Both the position numbers and the translations under genes were made by a program. This document shows, in pieces, positions 38,062 to 50,392 of a DNA stretch of 64,000 bases. The notes beneath the pieces were generated by a model. That model did no database searches and had not been told where the DNA came from. It saw only the letters and a list, made by a program, of their open reading frames with translations. The stretch is from Chromobacterium sp. IIBBL 290-4. GTDB taxonomy: Bacteria; Pseudomonadota; Gammaproteobacteria; Burkholderiales; Chromobacteriaceae. The DNA is taken from contig NZ_CP100128.1 of assembly GCF_024207115.1 (NCBI RefSeq), forward strand, positions 2,976,001 to 3,040,000, given 5' to 3'. Each line of letters begins with the position of its first letter. Position 1 is the first letter of the stretch.

Positions 38062-38362
38062 TGCCAATGTTTTTATTTTTTTGACATAAGTGACTGATGT
38101 CGCGGCGATTTATTTTAAAAAAATAGCGAATGCGACATGTTTTTACGTCAAAAGTATGTTCTAATGCGCGCTTTTTTCCGGCGCGGCGGCGAGATGGCGA
38201 GCGTTTTGGCGGATTCAGTTCTGCCGATATTCCCTGATTTGGCTATGGTTAAAGCCAACGGCTCATCTCGACCCATGCGGTTGTTTCCTCTTGTTCGCAT
38301 TGTTTGACGCAGCCTGTTTTCAGCCTGCGCGGGATGCTTTCGGCCTCAACGGAGATACAGGT
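38062..38362. other. AT-rich spacer upstream of the AdiC-like gene
   Basis: About 300 bases, clearly AT-rich in the first 100. It contains a TTGACA (38080-38085) without a matching -10 at 17 bases, and a GACAT...ATGTC imperfect dyad near 38082-38102. Promoter and possibly operator sequences of the antiporter gene should be here, but I could not fix them. Confidence 0.4.
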
Positions 38363-39694
38363 TTGAGCGAAAACAATTCCATCCAAAAGAAAGGCTCGCT
38401 CGGAGTCTGGATGTGCACCGCCCTGGTAGTGGGCAATATGATAGGTTCCGGCGTATTTTTGCTGCCGGCCTCGCTGGCGCCGTTTGGCGGCATCTCCATG
38501 TTGGGCTGGCTGCTGACCTCCTGCGGCGCGATCTGTCTGGCGCTGGTGTTTGCCCGCCTGTCCGCCATTCTGCCGCGCGAAGGCGGGCCGTATGCCTATA
38601 TCCACGCCGGTTTCGGCGACTTCGCCGGTTTCTGGATCGCTTGGGGCTACTGGATTGCTTTGTGGGCCGGCAATGCCGCGCTGGCAGTGGCGGCCACCAG
38701 CTATATGCAGGTTTTCTTCCCCATCTTGGGCCATAACGAATTCTTGGCTGGCGGCTTCGCCATCAGCCTGATCTGGATCGTCACCTGGATCAACAGCCGC
38801 GGCGCGCACAGCTCCGGCGTGGTGGCGGTGGTGACTACGCTGCTGAAGCTGCTGCCTTTGGCGGCCGTCACCTTCATCGGCTTCTTTCATATGAACACCG
38901 ACAATCTGGCCTTCAATCCGCATGGCAAGCCGCTGTTGTCCTCTCTGTCCGCCACCATGGCGCTGACTTTGTGGGCCTTCTTGGGCCTGGAGTCGGCATC
39001 GGTGCCGGCGGGCGATGTGGTGGAGCCGGAAAAAACCATCCCGCGCGCGACGGTGATCGGCGCCTTGCTGGCGACCGTGCTCTACATTTTGTCCACTATC
39101 TCGCTGATGGGGTTGATGCCGGCCGACATGCTGGCCGCGTCGCAAGCGCCGTTCGCCGACGCAGCCAAGTTGATGTGGGGCGATTGGGGCTATTGGGCGG
39201 TAGGTTTCGGCGCGGTGGTGTCCTGCTTTGGCGCGCTCAACGGCTGGAGCCTGATGCAGGCGCATGTGCCGGCCGCGGCGGCCAAGGACAAACTGTTCCC
39301 CAGCCGTTTCAATCAGCGCAACGCGGCGGGCGTGCCCATCTTCGGCCTGGTGTTGTCCAGCACGCTGGTCACCATTTTGATGGCGATGAAGTACGCCGGC
39401 GGCGATAGCGGGGTGAAGATTTTCGAATTCATCATCCTGCTTGCCACCGCCACCACGCTGCTGCCCTATGCGTTCTGCTCGATGGCGCTGATCGCCATCA
39501 TGCTGATGCGCGGCAAGGAGTTCACGGCCAAGGATTATGTCGCGCCCGGCTTCTTCGCAGGCATCGGCTTCGTTTACTCCTTGTGGGCCTTGTATGGCTC
39601 CGGCGCTGACATCGTGATGTGGGGCATGCTGCTCTTGCTGCTGGGGCTGCCGATTTATGTGTGGCAGATCAAGGAGAGGCACTCGGCGCAGTGA
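38363..39694 (+). CDS. APC-family basic amino acid antiporter (AdiC/PotE-like)
   Basis: A 443-residue, twelve-helix transporter. Its length and motifs resemble AdiC: VVGNMIGSGVFLLPASLAPFGG in helix 1 with the substrate-carboxylate loop, GGPYAY, and FLGLESASVPAGDV in helix 6. It probably exchanges an amino acid for its decarboxylation product (arginine/agmatine, lysine/cadaverine or ornithine/putrescine) in acid resistance or fermentation. No decarboxylase gene lies beside it. The start is a TTG at 38363 with GGAGA 7 bases upstream; an ATG at 38291 would add an unconserved extension. Confidence 0.85.
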   Translation: MSENNSIQKKGSLGVWMCTALVVGNMIGSGVFLLPASLAPFGGISMLGWLLTSCGAICLALVFARLSAILPREGGPYAYIHAGFGDFAGFWIAWGYWIALWAGNAALAVAATSYMQVFFPILGHNEFLAGGFAISLIWIVTWINSRGAHSSGVVAVVTTLLKLLPLAAVTFIGFFHMNTDNLAFNPHGKPLLSSLSATMALTLWAFLGLESASVPAGDVVEPEKTIPRATVIGALLATVLYILSTISLMGLMPADMLAASQAPFADAAKLMWGDWGYWAVGFGAVVSCFGALNGWSLMQAHVPAAAAKDKLFPSRFNQRNAAGVPIFGLVLSSTLVTILMAMKYAGGDSGVKIFEFIILLATATTLLPYAFCSMALIAIMLMRGKEFTAKDYVAPGFFAGIGFVYSLWALYGSGADIVMWGMLLLLLGLPIYVWQIKERHSAQ

Positions 39695-39716
39695 TTTTGC
39701 CCGGATGCGGAATGAG

Positions 39717-39746
39717 AAAGCGCAGAGCGAAAGCCTGCGCTTTTTT
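39717..39746 (+). terminator. Terminator of the antiporter gene
   Basis: A 7-9 bp stem (39717-39725 with 39735-39743) followed by a T run, 20 bases after the stop codon. Confidence 0.85.
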
Positions 39747-39877
39747 CGTTTTCGAATGGAATTTATTGATGAATTTGCGCGATTTTTTTCATAGGAAAAC
39801 ATTTTTGGCGACTGTTTGACATCGAAATAAACTCGGCTTGCCAAGGCGGGGAGAAGGCCACCATAATCGCCGGGTCA

Positions 39878-40072
39878 TACAGGAGAGAGCGGCTGTCACT
39901 GCCGCCGCCGAAGGCGCAAGCGCACCCGCTAATCGCTCAGGCAAAAGGACTGTATCATCGGGCCGGCGGCTGCCGGTTCGCGCAATCTGGAGAGCGGCGC
40001 CCGCGCGGCGTCCACCGAAGGGGCTAACGGCCGATCCGGCCGGAAAATCTCAGGTGCAGGGACAGAGGGGTG
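39878..40072 (+). promoter_or_regulatory. Tandem glycine riboswitch upstream of gcvT
   Basis: Two glycine aptamers in series in the gcvT leader. Aptamer 1 (about 39876-39956) has the GGAGAGAGCGG opening, CGCCGAAGGCGCAAGC core and GCTCAGGCAAAAGGAC close, with a P1 stem ACAG/CTGT. Aptamer 2 (about 39984-40072) has CTGGAGAGCGGC, CCACCGAAGGGGC and AATCTCAGGTGCAGGGACAG. Both carry the conserved GGAGAG, CCGAAG and CAGG elements. Binding of glycine is known to turn on gcv operons through such elements. The linker between the aptamers (about 39957-39983) contains its own small hairpin. gcvT begins 46 bases after aptamer 2. Confidence 0.95.
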
Positions 40073-40117
40073 TGGTTGAAACAGGCTATCCACACTTGAC
40101 TCTGAAGGAACCGCGCC

Positions 40118-41206
40118 ATGACGGCCCCGAAACGTACTCCGCTGTTTGATGCCCATATCGCCGCCGGCGCCAAGATGGTCGATTTCGCCGGTTGGGAAAT
40201 GCCCATCCATTACGGTTCCCAGCTGAAAGAGCACGAAATCGTCCGCAGCGACGCCGGCATGTTCGACGTCTCCCACATGACGGTGATCGACATCACCGGT
40301 TCCGGCGCCAAGGCCTGGCTGCAAAAACTGATCGCCAACGACGTGGCCAAGCTCGGTTTCGAGGGCAAGGCGCTGTATTCCGGCATGTTGACGCCGGAAG
40401 GCACCGTCGTCGATGACCTGATCGTCTACCTCACTTCCTACGGCTACCGCATGGTGGTCAATGCCGGCACCACCGAAAAAGACCTGGCCTGGATGGAAAG
40501 CCAGAAGGCGGGCTTCGACGTGACGCTGCAAGTGCGCCGCGACCTGGCCATGCTGGCGGTGCAAGGCCCGCAAGCCATAGACAAGGTTTGCGCCGTCAAG
40601 CCTGAGTTGGCCGAAGCCATCCGCGCGCTGAAAGTGTTCCAGGGCCTGCCGCAAGATCAGTGGTTCTACGCCCGCACCGGCTACACCGGCGAAGACGGAC
40701 TGGAAATCATGGTCCCGGCCGATCAGACCATTGCCTTCTTCAATCAATTGCAAGCCGTGGGCGTCGCCCCTATCGGCCTGGGCGCGCGCGACACGCTGCG
40801 CCTGGAAGCCGGCATGAATCTGTACGGCCACGACATGGACGAAACCGTGTCGCCGCTGGAAGCGGGCATGGGCTGGACTATCGCCTGGGAGCAGGCGGAT
40901 CGCAAATTCAACGGCCGCGAAGCGCTGGAAGCGCAAAAGGCCGCCGGCGTGAAGATGAAGCAGGTGGGCCTGGTGCTGGAAGGCCGCGGCGTGCTGCGCG
41001 AAGGCTTGAAGGTGGTGGTGGAGGGAGTGGGCGAAGGCGTGATCACCAGCGGCACCTTCTCGCCCACGCTGAAGCACTCCATCGCCATCGCCCGCGTGCC
41101 GGCCGCTACCGGCGCGACCGCCCAAGTGGACCTGCGCGGCACGCTGACCGATGTGCGCGTAGTGAAGATGCCCTTCGTGCGCAACGGCAAGAAAGTATTC
41201 GAATAA
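40118..41206 (+). CDS. gcvT: Aminomethyltransferase, glycine cleavage T protein
   Basis: A 362-residue enzyme that takes the methylene from the aminomethyl-lipoyl H protein and gives methylene-tetrahydrofolate and ammonia. It shows [26 protein letters not shown], the [12 protein letters not shown] block and [14 protein letters not shown]. An AAGGAA ribosome site precedes the ATG. It is the first gene after the glycine riboswitch; gcvH follows after 57 bases. Confidence 0.98.
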   Translation: MTAPKRTPLFDAHIAAGAKMVDFAGWEMPIHYGSQLKEHEIVRSDAGMFDVSHMTVIDITGSGAKAWLQKLIANDVAKLGFEGKALYSGMLTPEGTVVDDLIVYLTSYGYRMVVNAGTTEKDLAWMESQKAGFDVTLQVRRDLAMLAVQGPQAIDKVCAVKPELAEAIRALKVFQGLPQDQWFYARTGYTGEDGLEIMVPADQTIAFFNQLQAVGVAPIGLGARDTLRLEAGMNLYGHDMDETVSPLEAGMGWTIAWEQADRKFNGREALEAQKAAGVKMKQVGLVLEGRGVLREGLKVVVEGVGEGVITSGTFSPTLKHSIAIARVPAATGATAQVDLRGTLTDVRVVKMPFVRNGKKVFE

Positions 41207-41263
41207 ACCGGCAGGCGCATCGCGCCGCCATCCCCGATCATAGCTACGACTGGAGAAACCGAG

Positions 41264-41650
41264 ATGAGCAACATCCCCGCCGAACTGAAATACGTTGAAA
41301 GCCATGAATGGCTGCGCCTGGAAGCCGACGGCTCCGTGACCGTGGGCATCACCGCGCACGCGCAGGAACTGCTGGGCGACATCGTCTTCGTCGAACTGCC
41401 GAAGGTGGGCGCGACCCTGGCCCGCGACGAGCAGGCTGGCGTGGTGGAGTCGGTGAAGGCCGCTTCCGACGTCTACTGTCCGATTGCCGGCGAAGTGCTG
41501 GCCGTCAACGAAGAGCTGGAAGGCGAACCGGAACTGGCCAACACCGATCCGTATAGCGACGGCTGGTTCTTCAAGATCAAGCCGGCCAACGCCGCGGATC
41601 TGGACGGCCTGATGGACGCCGCCGCCTACGCCAAGGAAATCGGCGCCTGA
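41264..41650 (+). CDS. gcvH: Glycine cleavage system H protein
   Basis: The 128-residue lipoyl carrier shuttles the aminomethyl group between P and T proteins. The lipoylated lysine is Lys65 in [12 protein letters not shown], and the start [15 protein letters not shown] is standard. A TGGAGA ribosome site precedes the ATG. A strong terminator-like hairpin immediately follows the gene, before gcvP. Confidence 0.98.
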   Translation: MSNIPAELKYVESHEWLRLEADGSVTVGITAHAQELLGDIVFVELPKVGATLARDEQAGVVESVKAASDVYCPIAGEVLAVNEELEGEPELANTDPYSDGWFFKIKPANAADLDGLMDAAAYAKEIGA

Positions 41651-41659
41651 TAGCCTGAC

Positions 41660-41696
41660 CGCCCCGCCGTCGCCAGACGCCGGGGCGTTGTTTTTT
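41660..41696 (+). terminator. Intrinsic terminator between gcvH and gcvP
   Basis: A GC-rich hairpin (41660-41666 with 41681-41687, continued by CGTC/GACG after one C-C mismatch, loop GCCA), then TTGTTTTTT. It lies 9 bases past the gcvH stop and 47 before gcvP, inside what is otherwise an operon. Confidence 0.75.
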
Positions 41697-41742
41697 CCGG
41701 CGCGGCCTCGCGCAGGCCGCCGCAACGAAGAAAGTCCCAAGC

Positions 41743-44595
<2,853 letters not shown>

Positions 44596-44624
44596 ACAGA
44601 CCTGCAGCATTTTCAATGCAGTTT

Positions 44625-44658
44625 AAACCCCTCCTTGCGTTAAGCCGGAGGGGTTTTT
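44625..44658 (+). terminator. Terminator of gcvP
   Basis: A perfect stem of about 10 bp (AAACCCCTCC at 44625-44634 with 44647-44656) ending in a T run, 29 bases after the stop. Confidence 0.85.
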
Positions 44659-44812
44659 CATGACTCGTGAATGATTACGTACAAATACTAGGTAAGAACA
44701 ACTAAGTAGTTATCTGTTCTGACCAGAACTATGACTAATTAGGCAGCGCCAAGGAGCCGGCGCGCGGAGCGCGCTAAGGTGGATGACAAGTTTGAGCAGT
44801 GGGGTGAAAACG

Positions 44813-45448
44813 ATGGGTGTCGCTAACTTTGATGCGTTTTATCGCAAGAATGCTTCCTTCTATGGCGACAGGCCAGCGCTGTCGCTGCGGTACTTTTTAG
44901 ACAAGTTCGAGGTCCGAGGCGGAGGGCGTGGCCTGGATCTGGCCTGCGGACAGGGACGCAATGCTTTCTATCTCGCCAGCAAGGGCTATTCGATGTTCGG
45001 CATCGATGAGTCTTCAGAAGCGATCGCCAAACTGGGCGAGCTGGCCGACACGCAACGTCTGGATGTGAGCGGCAAGGTGGTGAATCTGACCGAGTTGGAG
45101 ATTGAATCCCAGCAGTACGACATCATCATCGCGTATACCGCCTTGGACCATGTCTCCGCGGATGAAGGCGAGCGTCTGGCGCGGGAAATGATGAAGGGGC
45201 TGGCGCCGGGCGGCTATCTATTCGCGGCGGTATTCATGGTCGACGATCCGGGCTGCTGCGGCAAAGGCGGCGGCGTGAGCGAGACGGCGGCTTATATTCG
45301 CCACTATTATCAGCCAGGCGAATTGCGGGAGCAGTTCCGCCAGTTGGAGCCGCTGGCATACCAGGAAGAATTTGCCTTGGATATCAGCCACAGCTGGCCG
45401 CATCACCATAGCATGGCGCGGCTGTTCGCCCGCAAGCCCTTGCATTGA
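44813..45448 (+). CDS. Class I SAM-dependent methyltransferase, TehB-like
   Basis: A 211-residue methyltransferase with motif I GLDLACGQGRNAFYLASKGYSMFGID and motif IV region YDIIIAYTALDHV. The opening FDAFYRKNASFYGDRP resembles TehB and related small-molecule or thiopurine methyltransferases, but the substrate is unknown. It has a His/Trp-rich C-terminal region. I prefer the ATG at 44813, preceded by GGGGTGA at a good distance, over one at 44783 (221 residues). It stands alone and ends in a terminator. Confidence 0.8.
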   Translation: MGVANFDAFYRKNASFYGDRPALSLRYFLDKFEVRGGGRGLDLACGQGRNAFYLASKGYSMFGIDESSEAIAKLGELADTQRLDVSGKVVNLTELEIESQQYDIIIAYTALDHVSADEGERLAREMMKGLAPGGYLFAAVFMVDDPGCCGKGGGVSETAAYIRHYYQPGELREQFRQLEPLAYQEEFALDISHSWPHHHSMARLFARKPLH

Positions 45449-45464
45449 CAGGCGGGAATGGCTC

Positions 45465-45491
45465 AAGGCCGGCTACCATGCCGGCCTTTTT
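45465..45491 (+). terminator. Terminator of the methyltransferase gene
   Basis: A 9-bp perfect stem (45465-45473 with 45480-45488) followed by five T. Confidence 0.85.
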
Positions 45492-45653
45492 CATGCGGCT
45501 AGCCGGCGCGCTTGTTTGCGGCGCGGTGTGGCATATTTGTATGATTTCCTTAAAAAACAGCCGTTTGAATTATCTAGTTTGCTACAATGTCGGCCACCGC
45601 AGCGGCGGCTTCCGTAATGTTTTTCATGAATAAATAAAAGGTTAGCGGCCAAG

Positions 45654-47648
45654 ATGCCGATCAATTGCATCCCTTCCTGGCAGGAGGGTTTTCCTGCGCT
45701 GCTGGCGGCGTTGAGTCAGCCTATCTGGGTTTTCGATATCGATCATAAGCGAGTGTTCTGGGCGAATGACGCCGCGCTCCATGTCTGGAATGCGGACAGC
45801 GTGTCAGAGCTGCAGGCTCGCGATATGTCCATCGATATGTCGGTTTCGGTATCGCAGCGTTTGAAACAGTATCAGCAAGATTTCGAACGCGATAATGCTC
45901 GTTTTGTCGAGAGTTGGACGCTCTATCCCAATGGCGCGCCCTGCGCGCTGAAAGTGGTGTTCAGCGGCATGCGCGTGGATGGCGGCATGATGATGCTGTG
46001 CGAGGCGCAGAGCCGGGTGACGGCGGATTCCGCCACGCTGCGCAGCGCCGAGGCCTTGATGCATACCTCGATGTCGATTGCGCTATACGACGAGGCGGGC
46101 GTGTCCTTGTACCGCAATCCTGCCGCGCGCGCGCAAGTGGCGAATGTGACGGAAACCTGGCGGGAACACTTCATCGACGATTCGGATTGGCAGTCTTTGC
46201 GGCAAGGCGTGGCGGCGGTAGGGCAAGCCAGGCGTTTGGCGCAGGTGCATACCCGCAATGGCCGGCGCTGGCATGAGATCGCGGCGCGGGCTTGCCGGGA
46301 CGCGGTGTCGGGCCGGGATGCCCTGCTGGTGAGCGAGGTGGACATCACCGATCTGAAGCACGCCGAGGCGCGTGCCAGCTTCCTGGCCAATCACGACGTG
46401 CTGACCGGGCTGCCGAACCGCAACGGCATGCGCAGCGATTTCTTGCCGCATCTGCAACGCGCCCGGCGCGCGGGTTGGCAGATCGCGCTGATGTTCATCG
46501 ATCTGGACCGCTTCAAGAACGTCAATGATTCGCTGGGCCATGCGCGCGGCGATGAGTTGCTGGTCAGGATGGCGGGACGCTTGTCGCAACTGATGGGCAA
46601 GGACGAGCGCGTGGCGCGGCTGGGCGGCGATGAGTTCCTGGTGGTGATGGCCGCGCCGCAAGTGCAAGAGCGCGCCGAGCAACTGGGCAGGCGCATCCTG
46701 CAGGCCTTGAGCATGCCGATGCGGCTGGGCGGCATGGATATCGGCGTATCGGCATCGGTTGGGGTGAGCCTGTGCCTGGATGAGGAACTGGATGTCGAGA
46801 AGCTGATGCGGCACGCCGATCTGGCGATGTACGCGGCCAAGGACGCCGGCCGCAATCAGCTGAGCTTCTTCAATCCGGCATTGGAGGCCAGCGTGCAAGC
46901 GCAGCTGGCCTTGGAGAGCGATATCCGCCGCGGCCTGGAGGCGGGCGAATTCGTGGCCTACTTCCAGCCGCGCGTCGAAGTGGCGAGCGGCCGCATCATC
47001 GGCGCCGAGGCGCTGGCGCGCTGGGCGCATCCGGACAAGGGCTTGCTGATGCCGGGCGCTTTCATCGGCATGTGCGAAGACAGCGGGCAGATTCTTGAGC
47101 TGGGCAGGCAAATCCTGGCCCAGGCGGCGCGCCAGCAGCGCCAGTGGCAATTGGCAGGGATGGATTTGACCGTCTCGGTGAATCTGTCGCCCTGCCAGTT
47201 TGCCGATCCGGGCTTGGCGGAGATGGTGGGCCAGGTGTTGCGGGAAAGCGGATGCCAGCCGGAGCGGCTGGAGCTGGAAATCACCGAGTCGGTGTTGCTG
47301 GGGCATGACGAGAGAACGCTGGCCGCGCTGGATGGGCTGCGTCAGCTGGGCATACGCATCGCCGTGGACGATTTTGGCACCGGATACTCCAATCTGGCGT
47401 ATTTGCAGCGCTATCCCTTGCACTCGCTGAAGATAGACCGGTCGTTTGTCGCCAGCCTGGATTCCACGCCGGCCATCGCCGAGTTGATCACCACCATGTG
47501 CCGGATGCTGGGATTGAATATGGTGGCGGAGGGGGTGGAGACGCGCCAGCAGCTGGAGTGGCTGGCGCAACGCGGCTGCCAGGAGTATCAAGGCTATCTG
47601 TGCAGTCCGGCGGTCAGCGCGGCGCAGTTCGCCAGATTGTTGCGCTGA
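45654..47648 (+). CDS. PAS-PAS-GGDEF-EAL cyclic di-GMP protein
   Basis: A 664-residue cytoplasmic protein. The N terminus (about 10-230) holds two PAS-like regions. The GGDEF domain (about 235-400) has an intact LGGDEF and an RVAR at the I-site position instead of RxxD. The EAL domain (about 410-660) keeps GAEALARW, EITES, DDFGTGYSNL, KIDRSF, AEGVET and EYQGYLCSP, so phosphodiesterase activity is likely. It may do both or use GGDEF as a GTP sensor. No membrane segment. It has its own promoter region after the methyltransferase terminator; no operon partner is seen. Confidence 0.93.
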   Translation: MPINCIPSWQEGFPALLAALSQPIWVFDIDHKRVFWANDAALHVWNADSVSELQARDMSIDMSVSVSQRLKQYQQDFERDNARFVESWTLYPNGAPCALKVVFSGMRVDGGMMMLCEAQSRVTADSATLRSAEALMHTSMSIALYDEAGVSLYRNPAARAQVANVTETWREHFIDDSDWQSLRQGVAAVGQARRLAQVHTRNGRRWHEIAARACRDAVSGRDALLVSEVDITDLKHAEARASFLANHDVLTGLPNRNGMRSDFLPHLQRARRAGWQIALMFIDLDRFKNVNDSLGHARGDELLVRMAGRLSQLMGKDERVARLGGDEFLVVMAAPQVQERAEQLGRRILQALSMPMRLGGMDIGVSASVGVSLCLDEELDVEKLMRHADLAMYAAKDAGRNQLSFFNPALEASVQAQLALESDIRRGLEAGEFVAYFQPRVEVASGRIIGAEALARWAHPDKGLLMPGAFIGMCEDSGQILELGRQILAQAARQQRQWQLAGMDLTVSVNLSPCQFADPGLAEMVGQVLRESGCQPERLELEITESVLLGHDERTLAALDGLRQLGIRIAVDDFGTGYSNLAYLQRYPLHSLKIDRSFVASLDSTPAIAELITTMCRMLGLNMVAEGVETRQQLEWLAQRGCQEYQGYLCSPAVSAAQFARLLR

Positions 47649-47759
47649 CGGCGGCTTATATCAATATGTATATAAGGTTGTTGGATTTGCGCTGCATTTA
47701 GCTTAACCTTGGGCGATTGATGCTGGCGGCATCCTTGTGCCGCCGCGAGGAGAAAATGA

Positions 47760-49343
47760 ATGCAAAACATCCATCGCGCCGCTCTGTTGGCCGCCTTGCT
47801 GCCGTTGGCGGCGGCGGCCAAGCCGCTCACCGTTTGCACCGACGCCAATCCGGAAGGCTTCGATGTGGTGCAGTACAATTCGCTGGTCACCACCAATGCT
47901 TCCGCCGATGTGCTGATGAACCGGCTGCTGGATTACGATGCGGCGGCAGGCAAGCTCAGGCCTAGTCTGGCGAGCAGTTGGGAAGTCAGTCCGGATGGTT
48001 TGGCATATACCTTTCATTTGCGTTCCGACGCCGGATTCCATGTTACCGACTACTTCAAGCCTAGCCGCAAGCTGAACGCCGACGATGTGGTGTTCACCTT
48101 CGACCGCATGCTCAATCCGGACAACCCCTGGTACAAGACCGCGCCCACGGGTTATCCGCACGCTCAATCGATGCAGTTTCCCAAGCTGATCAAGTCGGTT
48201 GGCAAGGTGGACGCGCAAACCGTGCGCTTTGAATTGAATTATCCGGAAGCGACTTTCCTGTCTAGCCTGACCATGGGTTTCGCTTCTATTTACTCCGCGG
48301 AGTACGCCTCGCAATTGCTGGCGGCGGGCAAGACAGCGGAGTTGAACAGCAAGCCCATCGGCACGGGGCCGTTCATTTTCAAGAGTTTTGCCAAGGACGC
48401 CCAGGTCCGCTATCTGCCGAATGCGTTGTATTTCGGCGGCAAGCCCAAGGTGTCGGCGCTGATTTACGCCATCACGCCGGATTCCAGCGTGCGCCTGCAG
48501 AAGCTGCGCGCCGGCGAGTGCCAGGTTGCGCTGTCGCCCAAGCCGCAGGATATCGAATCCGCCCGCGGCGACGCCAAGCTGCAGCTGAAGCAGACGCCGG
48601 CTTTCATGACGGCTTTCCTGGCCTTCAACAGCCAGAAAAAACCATTGGACAATCCGCTGGTGCGCCAGGCCATCAATCTGTCTTTCGACAAGAGCCACTA
48701 TTTGAAAGCGGTGTTCGGCAATACCGCGGCGGCGGCCAATCTGGTGTATCCGCCCAATACCTGGAGCTACGATAAGTCCATTCCCGCCTATCGCTACGAT
48801 CCGGCGCAGGCGAAAAAGCTGCTGGCCAAGGCGGGCTATCCCAATGGCTTCGACATCGGCGTTTGGGTTCGCCCCGGCGGCAGTCTGCTCAATCCCAATC
48901 CCAAGGCCGGCGCGGAGTTGCTGCAGGCCGACTTGGCCAAAGTGGGCATCCGCGCCCAGATCAAGGTGTTGGAATGGGGCGAGCTGATCAAGCGCGGCAA
49001 GGCGGGCGAGCATGAGCTGCTGTTCATGGGCTGGGCCGGCGACAATGGCGACCCGGATAATTTCCTGACGCCGCAATTCTCCTGCTCGGCGGTGCAGTCC
49101 GGCACCAATTTCGCCCGATATTGCGATCCCAAGCTGGATAAGCTGATCGCAGACGGCAAGAAAACCAGCGATTTCAAGGCGCGCGCCAAGTTGTACCAGG
49201 CGGCGCAACGCATCATCCATGATCAGGCCTTGTGGCTGCCGTTGGCGCATCCGACGGCTTACGCCTTGGCGCGCAAGGAAGTGTCCGGCTATGCCGTGAA
49301 TCCTTACGGGCGGGTGGATTTTTCGTCTGTCAGTGTTCGCTGA
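47760..49343 (+). CDS. Periplasmic dipeptide/oligopeptide-binding protein (DppA-like)
   Basis: A 527-residue SBP_bac_5 protein. A short signal peptide (MQNIHRAALLAALLPLAAAA) precedes KPLTVCTDANPEGFD. Internal motifs such as NADDVVFTFDRMLNPDNPW, IGTGPFIFKSF and NPLVRQAINLSFDK match dipeptide-binding DppA or haem/peptide SapA-type receptors. No permease or ATPase genes are nearby, so it must serve a transporter encoded elsewhere. AGGAG lies 7 bases before the ATG at 47760; an ATG 4 bases earlier is out of frame. Confidence 0.92.
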   Translation: MQNIHRAALLAALLPLAAAAKPLTVCTDANPEGFDVVQYNSLVTTNASADVLMNRLLDYDAAAGKLRPSLASSWEVSPDGLAYTFHLRSDAGFHVTDYFKPSRKLNADDVVFTFDRMLNPDNPWYKTAPTGYPHAQSMQFPKLIKSVGKVDAQTVRFELNYPEATFLSSLTMGFASIYSAEYASQLLAAGKTAELNSKPIGTGPFIFKSFAKDAQVRYLPNALYFGGKPKVSALIYAITPDSSVRLQKLRAGECQVALSPKPQDIESARGDAKLQLKQTPAFMTAFLAFNSQKKPLDNPLVRQAINLSFDKSHYLKAVFGNTAAAANLVYPPNTWSYDKSIPAYRYDPAQAKKLLAKAGYPNGFDIGVWVRPGGSLLNPNPKAGAELLQADLAKVGIRAQIKVLEWGELIKRGKAGEHELLFMGWAGDNGDPDNFLTPQFSCSAVQSGTNFARYCDPKLDKLIADGKKTSDFKARAKLYQAAQRIIHDQALWLPLAHPTAYALARKEVSGYAVNPYGRVDFSSVSVR

Positions 49344-49380
49344 TATTTTGAAATAGACTAATCGCTACTTTATTTTCAGA

Positions 49381-49433
49381 GAGGCTGTCGTTGCCGCCCG
49401 GTTCCCCGCTGGGCAGCGGCGCAGCCTTTTTTT
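49381..49433 (+). terminator. Terminator of the peptide-binding protein gene
   Basis: A long imperfect hairpin (AGGCTG at 49382-49387 with CAGCCT at 49422-49427, inner GC-rich arms) followed by a seven-base T run. Confidence 0.7.
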
Positions 49434-49683
49434 GCGGGATTTGTCTTGTTTGCCTGCCTGGCGTGCGCTTGATCAGCATTTTGCATGAATCAACTTGCAT
49501 AGTGGCGGGCTGATTTTGGTAGTATTGCTGTAGCGGCCGCTCGCCAAGCGGACTGCAGGGGAGAGGAGAGCGCCAGCAGCTGGGCGCGTCTTGCTTGGTC
49601 TTAGAATGTATCCACCCTCGCTTGACTACGTGCTTTCGCGTATCATCGACCGGGCTTGGTTACGATAAATGATAAAACAATAG
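49434..49683 (+). other. Spacer upstream of the tetR gene
   Basis: About 250 bases without a gene. A possible extended -10 (TGG then TAGTAT at 49520-49525) stands 19 bases after a TTGCAT. I saw no clear operator palindrome for the TetR protein. Confidence 0.3.
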
Positions 49684-50334
49684 ATGCAAACCAGACGAAC
49701 ACAGCAAAGCCGAAGAGAGTCCACCATAGGGAAATTGGTGGAGGCGGCGATTGAATGCCTGATGGAGAGCGGCTACCACGGCACCAGCGTGCAACTGATC
49801 TGCGGCCGGGCTGGCGTGTCCCAAGGCGCCTTGTTTCGCCATTTCGCCACCAAGAATGAATTGATGCTGCCGGTGGGGCGCAAAGTGGTGGACGATATTT
49901 TCGAGGGCGCGCTGGAGTTGGCGGGACAGTTGCCATCTTCCATGCCGGAGGAGGAGCGCATCATCGCGCTGATGCGGGCGCTGGTGACTTCGCCGCGGCA
50001 TATCGTGCTGCTGGAGTTGCTGATGGCGGCGCGCACCACGCCGGATCTGCGCGAAATTTTCCTTGGCAGCGCCAGCGGCTATTTCCGCGACCGCTTTGTC
50101 GCGATGATGGCCTCGCTGTTTCCGCGCTACGCCATTTCCACCGGCTTTTTCGCCACCTTGCTCACCATGATGACCACCATGCACGGCATGGCGCTCTATC
50201 GCACGCTGGCCGAGCATCCGGATGGCGACCGCATGCGCGAGCAATGGCTGCAGGCGGCGCTGAAAAACGAATTGGAAAGAATCCGCCAGGAGGGGGCCGA
50301 TACCCGCAATCCGGTGTATCAGCTGCCGTTCTGA
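49684..50334 (+). CDS. TetR-family transcriptional regulator
   Basis: A 216-residue regulator with an N-terminal helix-turn-helix (about 15-62): IGKLVEAAIECLMESGYHGTSVQLICGRAGVSQGALFRHF is the classical TetR DNA-binding pattern, including FRHF at the third helix. The C-terminal ligand domain is all-helical and not informative. No adjacent transporter or enzyme on either strand hints at its target. It is followed by a terminator whose T run was the target of the insertion sequence. Confidence 0.93.
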   Translation: MQTRRTQQSRRESTIGKLVEAAIECLMESGYHGTSVQLICGRAGVSQGALFRHFATKNELMLPVGRKVVDDIFEGALELAGQLPSSMPEEERIIALMRALVTSPRHIVLLELLMAARTTPDLREIFLGSASGYFRDRFVAMMASLFPRYAISTGFFATLLTMMTTMHGMALYRTLAEHPDGDRMREQWLQAALKNELERIRQEGADTRNPVYQLPF

Positions 50335-50358
50335 GCCCCCCCAAAAAAAGCGATGATG

Positions 50359-50392
50359 GCCGATCCTGCGCAGCAGGGTCGGCTTTATTTTT
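50359..50392 (+). terminator. Terminator of the tetR gene
   Basis: A 10-bp stem with one G-U pair (50359-50368 with 50374-50383) followed by TTTATTTTT. The last eight bases of this T run are the left copy of the insertion-sequence target duplication. Confidence 0.8.
50385..50392. repeat. Left target site duplication of the IS
   Basis: TTATTTTT, directly repeated at 51424-51431 on the other side of the element. Eight bases is the usual duplication length for IS1595-family elements. Confidence 0.95.
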
